A stretch of 41,512 bases of DNA from a virus, in IMG/VR virus record IMGVR_UViG_3300048585_000186, positions 1 through 41,512 of that record; one strand, written 5' to 3'. The first letter of the stretch is position 1; every line of letters begins with the position of its first letter. This document shows positions 15,301 to 22,239 of the stretch, piece by piece. Both the position numbers and the translations under genes were made by a program. The notes beneath the pieces were generated by a model. That model ran no database searches. It was not told where the DNA came from and saw nothing but the letters and a program-made list of their open reading frames with translations.

Positions 15301-15660
15301 GTCGAGTATCTCGCCCGCGTGTTTGATGCCTGCAACGAGCGCCTGGTGCGTGCGCTTGGTGACCTCATTGCCCATGAGGATGCGGAGCTTGTCGAGCTTC
15401 TGCCACTGGCCGTCCAGTGCAAGAAGGGCACCAATCTCGAAGTAGCCAGTGGCGACGTCGAACTTGTGCGCGAGGTCAGCCCACTCGTGGAGGTACTCCT
15501 GGACACGCCAGAGGTCCGCATTGTCGACGATGAAGAGGTCGCCGCCTTGCTGTTGCTCTGCCAACGACTTGCCCCCAGTGCTGGCTCCATGCGCTCTTAG
15601 GTCAACCGCCAGCGCGAAGTCTATCGAAGAGAGCGTCACGTAGGGGAGAGCACCGCTCAT
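12391..15660 (-). CDS. PLD-nuclease/SNF2 helicase fusion (restriction subunit)
   Basis: The 1089-aa protein begins with a phospholipase-D-type nuclease domain (about 40-200): GKFHAKAYI with His159 and Lys161, then VGSSNF (178-183), one HKD half-site. Residues about 260-900 are an SNF2 translocase: Walker A DGVGLGKT (294-301), VVVIDEAH (381-388), MLTATPVNN and the C-terminal motifs ISTDVLSEGLNLQ, LHWNPVRLMQRIGRVDRR. It would translocate on and cut unmodified DNA. ATG 15660 is chosen because the nuclease domain begins soon after; the frame is open to 15954, but that part is poorly protein-like and overlaps a plus-strand gene. Similar SNF2 proteins occur in class 1 DISARM (drmD). Confidence 0.85.
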   Translation of the reverse strand: MSGALPYVTLSSIDFALAVDLRAHGASTGGKSLAEQQQGGDLFIVDNADLWRVQEYLHEWADLAHKFDVATGYFEIGALLALDGQWQKLDKLRILMGNEVTKRTHQALVAGIKHAGEILDRSIESEKEKNDFLHGAPAIVEALQKRQIECRVYGRGKFHAKAYITHSKHRVVGSTALVGSSNFTYPGLTTNIELNVQLRREVEVLQEWYERHWDEAEDVTPEILRVIERHTREYTPFEVYAKALQQFFRSHELTSGEWEQTESEVYPKLDQYQKEGYQALMKIARRWGGAFLCDGVGLGKTFIGLMLIERLCSFEGKNVALFVPKSARSAVWEPHLRRYVPHVWGGASDFSHLAVFSHTDLLRQHGDWPARLARVREMADVVVIDEAHNFRNPGVRAEGEDERQSRYWQLYDICEGKQVFMLTATPVNNRLLDLQHMIELFSHREATHFAAAPLGIQSVAGYFRKLEKDLEKSLAVTGSEDNGSDFETDQVDFERVLGDQELFREIIVQRSRRYVQESQRQYGGRQAVFPKREDPRVVKYSVAKTYGPLLSSFERAFSKKNPLFTLPMYYPLNYYTGDDPDAISAMDAGRQRQVVRLIRLQFLKRFESSPKAFEMSCGTLLKKLLAFVTVNSVTAGEKHALELWKQRHADLIGYVKRQEQQLELGEELDDEEELEEDIVPPELLEAYEELPREDFNVTDMLMESIADLEQVAEFLEELQKLKPKNDDKLQQLIALLKTDPVLKKHKVIIFSEYLTTARYLRHRLEEAGIMGLDEVDSMVKTPRDRTIWKFAPYYNESSSAGIAELGENETRVLISTDVLSEGLNLQDATRLINYDLHWNPVRLMQRIGRVDRRLNPEIEEHIVVDHPDQADVRQTVAFWNFLPPAELNTLLSLYAVVTRKTLRISQVFGIEGKKLLTPDDDYEALRDFVHAYEGTTTPTEEMHLEFQQLLVDDPELATKLDALPGRLFSGKRRPAEASDGVFFCYALPAPELNETPVGSPADAWTEELGSTAWYLYRLESGEIMDDPSRIVDSIRCRPDTPRHRGVPDETLSDIRAKVEKHIKNTYLKKVNAPVGVKPILKCWMELSRE

Positions 15661-15922
15661 TGCGGTCGTCCATCGGGAACGGCCCTCATTCCATAGCGGC
15701 CGCCAGTTTGGAGTCCGGCTTCGTTGGAGTCTCCGTCCGGCCACTGGGAGTCCATGCCCATGCAAGCCAAGAATGCTCATCACGATGTCACACTGGTAGG
15801 GGGTCGAATCACACGCAAGCAGTCTCGCGTACCCTGCCTGCCGCCCTCCGCGTGCAAAATCGAAAATGGAGTTTCTGAGAGCGGGTAACGGGTTCCGGTG
15901 ACGGTCGGCCCATGATCGGGCC
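15661..15922. promoter_or_regulatory. Divergent promoter region between defence operon and late genes
   Basis: These 262 bp lie between the start of the leftward helicase gene and the start of the rightward zinc-finger gene. It should contain the promoter of the defence operon and possibly a late promoter. The segment near 15857-15880 (GTGCAAAATCGAAAATGG) is the most AT-rich. A short inverted repeat GGCCC/GGGCC (15907-15911 and 15918-15922) sits directly before the zinc-finger start codon. I could not fix promoter boxes. Confidence 0.4.
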
Positions 15923-16303
15923 ATGGCCGACGCCTCAGACAGCCCCGGTCTCACCTGCGCCTGGTGCGGCGCGCAGATCAGCCGGCGCGGAAGCCGCGGG
16001 CCGGTCCCGACCTACTGTCCGGGCTCGCGCTGCCGTGTCGCCGCCCACAGGGCCCGAACCGGATACGCCGACTGGGCGACCACGCGGCCAGACGTCGCGC
16101 TTCCGCCTCCCCGCCCTGCCAGCACCTCACCACCGGTCGAGCAGGTCTCGTCAGCCCTCCTCGAGGCCCGCGCCGTCTCAGCCTCCCTTATCCGCCTCGG
16201 CCTCGCCTCGCCGCCCCAGCTCGCCTGGCGCTGCTCGAGGCTCGGTCGGCAGATCGACGAGGCCATCGACAGACTCTTTCCCGACGCCAGGAGCCGCTCA
16301 TGA
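15923..16303 (+). CDS. Small zinc-finger protein
   Basis: The 126-aa protein has an N-terminal four-cysteine finger (CAWCGAQI at about 12-19 and YCPGSRCRVAAHRAR at about 31-45). A Pro/Ser-rich linker and a helical C-terminus follow. Similar short fingers are common in actinobacteria and their phages, without assigned function. No Shine-Dalgarno is evident before ATG 15923; a short inverted repeat occupies that place. It overlaps the next gene (ATGA). Confidence 0.6.
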   Translation: MADASDSPGLTCAWCGAQISRRGSRGPVPTYCPGSRCRVAAHRARTGYADWATTRPDVALPPPRPASTSPPVEQVSSALLEARAVSASLIRLGLASPPQLAWRCSRLGRQIDEAIDRLFPDARSRS

Positions 16304-16830
16304 GCAAGCCGCCCACGCCGCAGATCCGGCGCGTGAAGACCTCCGACCTGGCGTCCGACCCGGACAACGCACGGATCCACGGCCGCAACAACCTGCGCGC
16401 CATTCGCGAGTCACTCGAGCGGTTCGGCCAGGTGCGCCCGCTGCTCGCGACCTCCGAGCTCGTCGTGGTGGCCGGCAACGGCACGCTCGCCGCCGCGGAG
16501 GCGCTTGGCCTGGACGAGCTCGAGGTGCTCGTGCTGCCGTGGGAGGACCGCGAGAAGGCCCGCGCCTACGCGATCGCCGACAACCGCACGGCAGAGCTCG
16601 CGACCTGGGATGACGAGGCCCTTGCCGGCCAGCTCGTCGACCTCGCGGCCGCCGGGGTCGACATGGGCACGCTCGGCTTCGACGTCCCCGAGCTCGGCGA
16701 CCCGGGCGGCCCGCCGGTCACGCAGTCCAGCCGCGAGGCTCTCGAGGAGGAGGCCGCGGTCGCCTACCGCTGCCCGGCCTGCGGTTTTCGCTGGCGGTTC
16801 GAGGATGGGGGAGAGGTGACGCCGCTATGA
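16300..16830 (+). CDS. ParB/sulfiredoxin-fold protein 1 with zinc ribbon
   Basis: The 176-aa protein is a ParB N-terminal-like domain (about 8-105): DLASDPDNARIHGRNNLRAI, FGQVRPLLA, VAGNGTLAAAEALG and AYAIADNRTAELA. A short C-terminal zinc ribbon starts CPACGFRW. The GNGT/DNRT boxes are the nucleotide-binding or catalytic motifs of the fold. In phages this domain is often next to, or fused with, DNA methyltransferases, as here. It may bind DNA or act as a nuclease; it is unlikely to be a partition ParB, because no ParA or HTH domain is present. ATGA overlaps on both sides. Confidence 0.8.
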   Translation: MSKPPTPQIRRVKTSDLASDPDNARIHGRNNLRAIRESLERFGQVRPLLATSELVVVAGNGTLAAAEALGLDELEVLVLPWEDREKARAYAIADNRTAELATWDDEALAGQLVDLAAAGVDMGTLGFDVPELGDPGGPPVTQSSREALEEEAAVAYRCPACGFRWRFEDGGEVTPL

Positions 16831-17324
16831 AGGCCGAGGTCGTCGCCATCGCTACTCTGGCCGCCGATCCGGAGAACGCCCGCCTGCACAACCGGCGGAA
16901 CCTCGAGGCGGTCAAGGCCTCGCTCGCACGGTTCGGTCAGACGCGCCCGCTCGTCGTCACCGAGGACCTCACCGTGATCGCCGGCAACGGCACGCTCGCC
17001 GCCATGGTGGAGCTCGGCTGGGAACACGCCGCGATCACCCGCGTGCCCTTCAGGGACGCAGGCGAGGCCCGCGCCTTCGCCCTGGCGGACAACCGGACGG
17101 GCGAGCTCGCGCAGTGGAACAAGCCGGTGCTGCTCGAGGCCCTCGAGGCGCTTGCGCTCGAGGGCTGGCAGCTCGACGGGCTGGGCTTCGAGCCGCACGA
17201 CATGGCGGCGCTCAAGTCCCGGGAGCGGCAGGCGCCAGCCGAGTTCCCGGCCTACGACCTCGACCTCGAGACCGAGCACCGCTGCCCGGAGTGCGGCTAC
17301 GAGTGGAACGGACGTCCGGAATGA
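16827..17324 (+). CDS. ParB/sulfiredoxin-fold protein 2 with zinc ribbon
   Basis: The 165-aa protein is a paralogue of the preceding gene with the same order of motifs: DPENARLHNRRNLEAVKASL, FGQTRPLVV, IAGNGTLAAMVELG and ALADNRTGELA. It ends in an HRCPECGYEWNG zinc ribbon. The tandem copies have diverged outside the motifs, so the duplication is not recent or was inherited as a pair. ATGA overlaps with the gene before and with the methyltransferase after suggest a fixed three-gene unit. Confidence 0.8.
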   Translation: MKAEVVAIATLAADPENARLHNRRNLEAVKASLARFGQTRPLVVTEDLTVIAGNGTLAAMVELGWEHAAITRVPFRDAGEARAFALADNRTGELAQWNKPVLLEALEALALEGWQLDGLGFEPHDMAALKSRERQAPAEFPAYDLDLETEHRCPECGYEWNGRPE

Positions 17325-18343
17325 GCGGGCGGCCGGCGTACCGCGTCCCGACGCTCGCCGAGATCGCGCGGATCCCGTGGAACGGCTTCACGGTCGCCTC
17401 GCTCTTCGCGGGCGGCGGCGGCAGCTCGACCGGCTACCGCATGGCGGGCTACCGCGTGGCCTATGCGAACGACGTCGTGCCCGAGGCCCGCGAGACCTAC
17501 GAGGCGAACTGCGCCCCGTACACGGTGGTCGATGGCGACGACGTCCGCACCGTCCCCGGCTCGCGGATCCTCGATGCGGTCGAGGCGATGACCGGCAGCC
17601 GCCAGCTCGACGTCCTGGACGGCTCGCCTCCCTGTCAGGCCTTCTCCATGGCGGGGCCGCGCGACGGCACCTGGGGGAGGGAGGTCGCGCACGCGGACGG
17701 GACGACCCAGCGCAGCGACGACCTCTTCTTCGAGTACGCCCGAATCCTCGAGGAGGTCCGGCCGACCGCCTTCGTGGCCGAGAACGTCCCGGGTCTCGTC
17801 AAGAGCGTCTCCCGCGGCTATTTCAAGCGCATCCTCGCCGCGCTGCGGGCGACCGGTTACCTGGTCGAGGCGCGCCTGCTCGACGCCCAGTGGCTGGGCG
17901 TACCGCAAACGCGCCAGCGGCTCATCTTCGTCGGCGTGCGGAACGACGTCGGCCTGGGGCCGGCCTTCCCGGCGCCGCTGCCCTGGTTCATCCCGCTGAG
18001 CGAGATCTGCCCCGACGTCGTGCGCGTCGAGATCTTCGGCTACGGCATCGTGAAGGAGATCAGGGACGCGAGGAAGGCGCCCTCGAACACGATCCTGGCG
18101 AGCGGCTACAGCGCCTGCGCCGACGCCTACGACCTGGTCTGCGCAGACGGCCGGCGACGGAAGCTCACCATCGAGGAGGTGCGCCGGATCGGCTCGTTTC
18201 CTTCCGACTACCGGTTCAGCGGAGGCCACAAGCAGGTCTGGACCCGGATCGGCAACAGCGTGCCGCCGCTCATGATGAAGGCGGTTGCGGAGACCGTCCG
18301 CGAGCGAATCCTGGACCAGGCGAGGACCGCCTCCCATGGCTAA
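17321..18343 (+). CDS. Second DNA (cytosine-5) methyltransferase, phage-type orphan
   Basis: The 340-aa protein has motif I SLFAGGGGSSTGYRMAGY (about 27-44), motif IV DGSPPCQAFS with Cys105, motif VI VAENVPGLV, motif VIII QTRQRLIFVG and motif X RIGNSVPPLMMKAVAE. There is no restriction partner beside it and its GC matches the phage, so it probably protects phage DNA from host restriction. It is distinct from the defence-operon C5-methylase at 6845-8095. It overlaps the terminase small subunit by 8 bp. Confidence 0.93.
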   Translation: MSGRPAYRVPTLAEIARIPWNGFTVASLFAGGGGSSTGYRMAGYRVAYANDVVPEARETYEANCAPYTVVDGDDVRTVPGSRILDAVEAMTGSRQLDVLDGSPPCQAFSMAGPRDGTWGREVAHADGTTQRSDDLFFEYARILEEVRPTAFVAENVPGLVKSVSRGYFKRILAALRATGYLVEARLLDAQWLGVPQTRQRLIFVGVRNDVGLGPAFPAPLPWFIPLSEICPDVVRVEIFGYGIVKEIRDARKAPSNTILASGYSACADAYDLVCADGRRRKLTIEEVRRIGSFPSDYRFSGGHKQVWTRIGNSVPPLMMKAVAETVRERILDQARTASHG

Positions 18344-18824
18344 GGGTCGCCCGAGGAACGCGAGGCGCGACGAGCTCGACGGGCCGAAGACGCCGCCCGC
18401 CGCTCCGCACCTTCCCGCCGTGCCGGCCGAGCTCGCCGAGCAGGATCCTCCCGGCGACATGGACCCGGCGGCCCAGGAGGTCTGGCGGACCGCGATCTGC
18501 GACCTTGCCCGGAGCAAAGTCCTCGTGCCGTCCGACCTGACCTCGCTCAAGGTGTGGTGCGAGGCCTACGCCGACCACGAGGACGCCGCGCGCATCATCC
18601 GCGAGACCGGCCGCCTCGTGAAGGGCGCGCACGGGCCGATGCCCAACCCGATGCTCCGGGTGAAGAAGGAGGCGGCGGCGACGATGCGCCAGTACTCCGA
18701 CATCCTCGGCCTGAACCCGCTGGCGCGGATCCGCGGCAACCTCATGGCGATCTCGGCCCAGAGCCAGGCGCTCGACGTGCGCGAGCGCATCATCGCCATC
18801 CTCTCCGAGCGCGATCGGTCGTGA
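18336..18824 (+). CDS. terS: Terminase small subunit (P27-like)
   Basis: The 162-aa protein has the build of P27-type small terminases: a basic start (MAKGRPRNARRDEL), DMDPAAQEVWRTAICDLAR, then helices with LTSLKVWCEAYADHEDAARI, NPMLRVKKEAAATMRQYSD and ILGLNPLARIR. It recognises phage DNA and loads the large subunit. The ATG at 18336 overlaps the methyltransferase end. The large subunit follows after 4 bp. Confidence 0.9.
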   Translation: MAKGRPRNARRDELDGPKTPPAAPHLPAVPAELAEQDPPGDMDPAAQEVWRTAICDLARSKVLVPSDLTSLKVWCEAYADHEDAARIIRETGRLVKGAHGPMPNPMLRVKKEAAATMRQYSDILGLNPLARIRGNLMAISAQSQALDVRERIIAILSERDRS

Positions 18825-18828
18825 CCCG

Positions 18829-20427
18829 GTGCCGCGAAGATGGACCGATGACGAGCTGGCGGCGGTCAGACGCGGTCGCGTGGCGGCCGCGGTCGCCCGT
18901 GAGACCGGCCGCACGGAGGCGGCTGTCCGCGCGAAGGCGCGGGCGCTCGGGGTAGCACTCCGCCGCAGGAGAGGAGCGGGGGAGAGGCCGGCGCCGGACG
19001 CTCGGCCGTCCGGCTCGCTCTACGCCGAGATCGTCGAGGCCTTCATCTCGGGCTTCCTCACGCACACCGAGGACCTCTACATCGGGAAGCCCTTCCTGCT
19101 CGAGGATTGGCAGCGAGAGCACGTCATCCGGCCGGTGTTCGGGACCGTGGACGCGGCCGGCAGGCGCGTCTACCGCGAGGCGATCGTCGGCCTGCCGAGG
19201 AACGGCGGCAAGAGCGAGGTCGCAGCCGCCCTCTGCCTCGCGCTCATGTTCACGGAGCCCGTCCATAAGGGCCACTACGTGGTCGTCGCGCGGAACCGCG
19301 ACCAGGCGCGCATCGTCTTCGAGAAGGCCAAGGGCATGGTCTACGCGAACGACGAGCTCCACGCCTGGTGCGAGGTCCAGAAGAACAAGATCGTCGTGAA
19401 GGAGACCGGCGCCCAGTTCTACACCAAGGCCTACGACGCGGGCGGCGCCCAGGGCATCCACGCCCAGGTGGTCGTGATCGACGAGTACCACGTCCACAAG
19501 GACGACTCGATGCGCCACGCCATGCTCAGCGGCATGATCGGCCGCGAGCGCATCTCCGGCTACACGCCGCTCCTCGTCACCATCTCGACGGCCGGCGACG
19601 AGCGCAAGGGGCCGCTCTGGGAGCTCCTCAAGAACGCGCCCCGCGACCCGCGCGCTTACGTCTACTGGTGCGGCGCGACCGACGAGGACGACGGCCACGA
19701 CCCGGTGGTCTGGAAGCAGGCGAACCCGCAGAGCTGGGTGACCGAGCAGGACCTGCGCGATGCCTACAACTCGATGCCCTTCGCCGAGTTCGAGCGGTAC
19801 CACCTGAACCGCTTCCCCTCGAAGGGCACGAACCGCGCCTACCCGGCAAGGCTCTGGCACGCCTGCGATGGGCGCCCCGTCATCGACCCCGACCTGCCCG
19901 CGGTCATCGGCCTCGACGCCTCCTGGACGCGCGACACCTCGGCGGTCGTCTTCGATCAGGTGGGCTCAGATGGCGTCCACAACTGGCTCGCCTGGGTCTG
20001 GCGCAAGGACGAGGTCCTCGGCTACATCGACCACGACCCCATCGAGGCCAAGATCGTCGAGCTCTGCGAGGACTTCTCCGTGGTCAGGATCGCCTGCGAC
20101 CCGAACTACTTCACGCGCTCCATGCTCCGGCTGCAGAACGAGTGGGGGCTGCCGGTCGAGGAGTTCCGCCAGAACGACGCCAAGATGAGCGCGGCGTCGA
20201 TGATGCTGCTCGACGTCCTGAAGGAAGGTCGGGGCCGGCACGGCGGCAACCTCGAGCTCACGGACCAGATGCTGAATGCGGGCGTGAAGGCCACGCCGCA
20301 TGGCTGGCGCGTCACGAAGGTCGAGGAGGATCTGAAGATCGACGCTGCCGTGGCCTGCGTCATGGCTTCGTACCTCGCAGAGGGCGAGGCCGTTGGGCGC
20401 GCCGATCCGCGGGTCATCACCACCTGA
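18829..20427 (+). CDS. terL: Terminase large subunit with N-terminal SANT-like domain
   Basis: The 532-aa protein is the packaging motor. The ATPase has a Walker A variant GLPRNGGKSE (121-130) and Walker B VVVIDEYHVH (about 214-223). The nuclease domain begins near 360 (GLDASWTRDTSAVVF) and contains IACDPNYFT and KIDAAVACVMA. Unusually, residues 1-48 are a Myb/SANT-like segment (RRWTDDELAAVRRGR and AAVRAKARALGVALRRRR) akin to the early gene at 2499. GTG 18829 lies 4 bp after terS. A later start would drop the SANT part but no better site is evident. Confidence 0.95.
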   Translation: MPRRWTDDELAAVRRGRVAAAVARETGRTEAAVRAKARALGVALRRRRGAGERPAPDARPSGSLYAEIVEAFISGFLTHTEDLYIGKPFLLEDWQREHVIRPVFGTVDAAGRRVYREAIVGLPRNGGKSEVAAALCLALMFTEPVHKGHYVVVARNRDQARIVFEKAKGMVYANDELHAWCEVQKNKIVVKETGAQFYTKAYDAGGAQGIHAQVVVIDEYHVHKDDSMRHAMLSGMIGRERISGYTPLLVTISTAGDERKGPLWELLKNAPRDPRAYVYWCGATDEDDGHDPVVWKQANPQSWVTEQDLRDAYNSMPFAEFERYHLNRFPSKGTNRAYPARLWHACDGRPVIDPDLPAVIGLDASWTRDTSAVVFDQVGSDGVHNWLAWVWRKDEVLGYIDHDPIEAKIVELCEDFSVVRIACDPNYFTRSMLRLQNEWGLPVEEFRQNDAKMSAASMMLLDVLKEGRGRHGGNLELTDQMLNAGVKATPHGWRVTKVEEDLKIDAAVACVMASYLAEGEAVGRADPRVITT

Positions 20428-20598
20428 CCGGCAACCCCCTTGTCGCGATGGCCGACCCAGGAAAGACCCTGTCGCCGTGGTGCAATGAAGGCGCGAGTAT
20501 CGCCGCCACTCGTGGTCGACGACGGCCTATCAGGCCTGCGCCGGCAGTTGACCAACCAGCAGACGCTCGTGGTTCACAAGGTCATCCCAACGACGAGA
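20428..20598. other. Convergent intergenic region between terL and redox cassette
   Basis: In these 171 bp no gene is supported. A small hairpin GGCC-TATCA-GGCC (20524-20536) is the only structure noted, too weak to call a terminator with confidence. Confidence 0.4.
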
Positions 20599-21672
20599 TC
20601 ACAGCAGCCGGTCGGACGATCCCACACCGTCGGACGTCCATCCAGGCATGTCGCGCCGTCCCTCCACCGCGGGACCGTAGAGCTCGGCGATGGTACGCCT
20701 GATCTCTTCCACCACGGTCTCGCGCTCGGCCTGCGCGCCCGAGGCGTCGAAGAGCACCATGCGTGCCAGCTTGAGGAGCGTGACGATGGCGGCCTGCGCG
20801 TCACCGTTCGCATACTGTCTCTGCGTCACCTCGACCGGGCGTGCAGCCAGACTCAAATCCGGCCCCCCAGCAGAGCTGGCACCCTCCACGACAGCTGCGA
20901 GACGCGCGAGCCCGGTCAGCAAGGTCGACCCCGGCGCCAACCTCTCCAGCCGCTCGGCGCACGCCGCCTCGGCATCTCGGACGGCGTCGCCGAGCCGCCT
21001 GCCGAGCGCATCGGCTTCGGCCAGCACCTCGACCTGATCCTCCACGGTCGGCGGAAGCCAGGCCGGCGCGATGACGAACTGCTCCGCCGGCGGAAGCCGA
21101 AGCACGTCACGGTAGCCGTACGGCACCGCCTCGCCGCGCACCAGGGGAACGACGGCACCCTGCGTGCAAGTGTCGCCGAACCCGCACGTCCAGCATGGGT
21201 CCGTTCCGGCGGGGGTGGCCGTGCCCAGCGCCCGGAGCCCTTCTCCTGTCAGGTAGGCCAGCACGGCCTCGGCCACCGGCTGGGGATCGACGGTCCCCGT
21301 GACAATGGCCGCGCCCGCCTTGCCCGCGAGGAGCAGTATCGAGTGACGCAGGGAAAAGGCTCTCTCGATCACTGCCTTGCAGCGTGCGTCGATCATGTTG
21401 AACGGCGCCCAGCCCGCGATGACGACTGCCTGCGCCCGCACGAGCTTGACGGCCAGTGGCAGCCAGTCGTCCTCGAACGCCGTGCAGACGTTGGTGCCCG
21501 CGCACCTGAGGCAGGCGCGGCACGGGCTGACCTCGATGTCCCAGAGCCGCACCAGTTCCGCCTCGAGGCCGGAGGCCTCGAGCACCCGCCTCAGCGTGCG
21601 GTCGGTCGTGCCGTCCGGGATGGGGCTGCCGCTGATGCCGAGTGCACGTTGTCGGCCCACGACCGCTGTCAT
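20599..21672 (-). CDS. Iron-sulfur flavoprotein / NADPH-dependent FMN reductase-like
   Basis: This 357-aa protein has a flavodoxin-like FMN-binding N-terminal half (ALGISGSPIPDGTTDRTL, then VVIAGWAPFNMIDARCKAVI). It contains a compact cysteine motif CRACLRCAGTNVC, i.e. C-x2-C-x2-C-x5-C, as in archaeal/anaerobe iron-sulfur flavoproteins (Isf). A second group, CWTCGFGDTC, lies in the middle. The C-terminal 170 residues are helical and unfamiliar. ATG 21672 (MTAVVGRQRALG) is preferred; the frame is open to 21753, but that part is not conserved in character. It is the last gene of a minus-strand trio with flavodoxin and Crp/Fnr. Confidence 0.75.
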   Translation of the reverse strand: MTAVVGRQRALGISGSPIPDGTTDRTLRRVLEASGLEAELVRLWDIEVSPCRACLRCAGTNVCTAFEDDWLPLAVKLVRAQAVVIAGWAPFNMIDARCKAVIERAFSLRHSILLLAGKAGAAIVTGTVDPQPVAEAVLAYLTGEGLRALGTATPAGTDPCWTCGFGDTCTQGAVVPLVRGEAVPYGYRDVLRLPPAEQFVIAPAWLPPTVEDQVEVLAEADALGRRLGDAVRDAEAACAERLERLAPGSTLLTGLARLAAVVEGASSAGGPDLSLAARPVEVTQRQYANGDAQAAIVTLLKLARMVLFDASGAQAERETVVEEIRRTIAELYGPAVEGRRDMPGWTSDGVGSSDRLL

Positions 21673-21772
21673 CCGTCGGTGTCGGTCCACTGGATGCGGA
21701 GGTGGTCGTCGTTCCTCATCAATCCCCGGTGCCGGTTCGCTGCCGTCTGTCATGGAGTGAATCGGCGGCGGC

Positions 21773-22207
21773 TCAACGTGAACCGACCGCCGCGCCGAGC
21801 TCCCGCGCCGCCTCGAGCTGGGCGTCTACCTCGTCCGCCGCGATCACGAGGGGCTCGCGCACGGCGGTGAAGCCGAAGTAGCCGGGCAGCTCCGCAAACA
21901 GTCCGCTGGTGGCAGCCGGTTCGTCGGCATGGCAGACGATGCTGGCGAAGCCCTTGCCCTGCGGCAACTGGCCCTTGCCGATCCAGAGGCGCTCGAGCAG
22001 CTTCTTCGTCTCGCCGGCTGGCGTGCCGAAGGTCTGTGGCGTGGCCAGCACGAGCACGTCCGCGGCGGCCACGGCCTCGACCGTGACGTCCTGCGCCTCG
22101 CTGAGCCGCACCTCGGCGCCGGCGCTGCGCGCGCCCCCGGCGGCGGCCTCGGCGAGGCCCTTGGTCTTGCCCGTGAACGAGTGGTAGGCGATGAGGACGT
22201 GGGACAT
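21773..22207 (-). CDS. Flavodoxin
   Basis: The 144-aa protein is a short-chain flavodoxin. The phosphate-binding loop is YHSFTGKTKGLAEA near the N-terminus (typical T/S-x-T-G-x-T). VLVLATPQTFGTPAGETKKL and FASIVCHADEP follow as the later flavin-contact segments. It carries one or two electrons at low potential. ATG 22207 is chosen for its AAGGAG five bases upstream; an ATG at 22222 overlaps that site. It is 32 bp downstream of the Crp/Fnr gene and upstream of an iron-sulfur flavoprotein, a plausible redox partner. Confidence 0.85.
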   Translation of the reverse strand: MSHVLIAYHSFTGKTKGLAEAAAGGARSAGAEVRLSEAQDVTVEAVAAADVLVLATPQTFGTPAGETKKLLERLWIGKGQLPQGKGFASIVCHADEPAATSGLFAELPGYFGFTAVREPLVIAADEVDAQLEAARELGAAVGSR

Positions 22208-22239
22208 CGGTGCTCCTTCCATTGGGGGTGATGTGTCTT

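Larger units (their letters stand above)
6401..15660 (-). other. Five-gene restriction-modification/defence island
   Basis: Five minus-strand genes run without gaps. The junctions are 5 bp (helicase/adenine methylase), a 17-bp overlap (methylase/GP88-like), a 7-bp overlap (GP88-like/C5-methylase) and 0 bp (C5-methylase/vsr). Transcription would start in 15661-15922 and end near 6332-6359. GC content and third-position bias are visibly lower than in the phage genes on both sides, and codons such as TTG, CTT, AGC and TCT are common here. That points to acquisition from another source as a unit. Confidence 0.85.

Noticed and set aside
15907-15922. GGCCC/GGGCC inverted repeat as an operator
   Set aside because: The arms are only 5 bp and all G/C, which is frequent by chance in this sequence. 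It is mentioned only as a possible block to ribosome entry.
6401-15954. A complete DISARM or BREX locus
   Set aside because: drmA, drmB and a separate drmC are absent, and no BrxC, PglZ or BrxA/B homologue is present. Only the helicase and methylase resemble components of those systems.
15661-15954. An extra 98 residues at the N-terminus of the PLD-SNF2 protein
   Set aside because: The segment is Arg/Pro-rich without domain character and overlaps the plus-strand gene at 15923. ATG 15660 sits just before the nuclease domain.
16300-17324. Plasmid-type ParB partition proteins
   Set aside because: There is no ParA, no HTH domain after the ParB fold and no parS-like repeat. The context is an orphan methyltransferase before the terminases.
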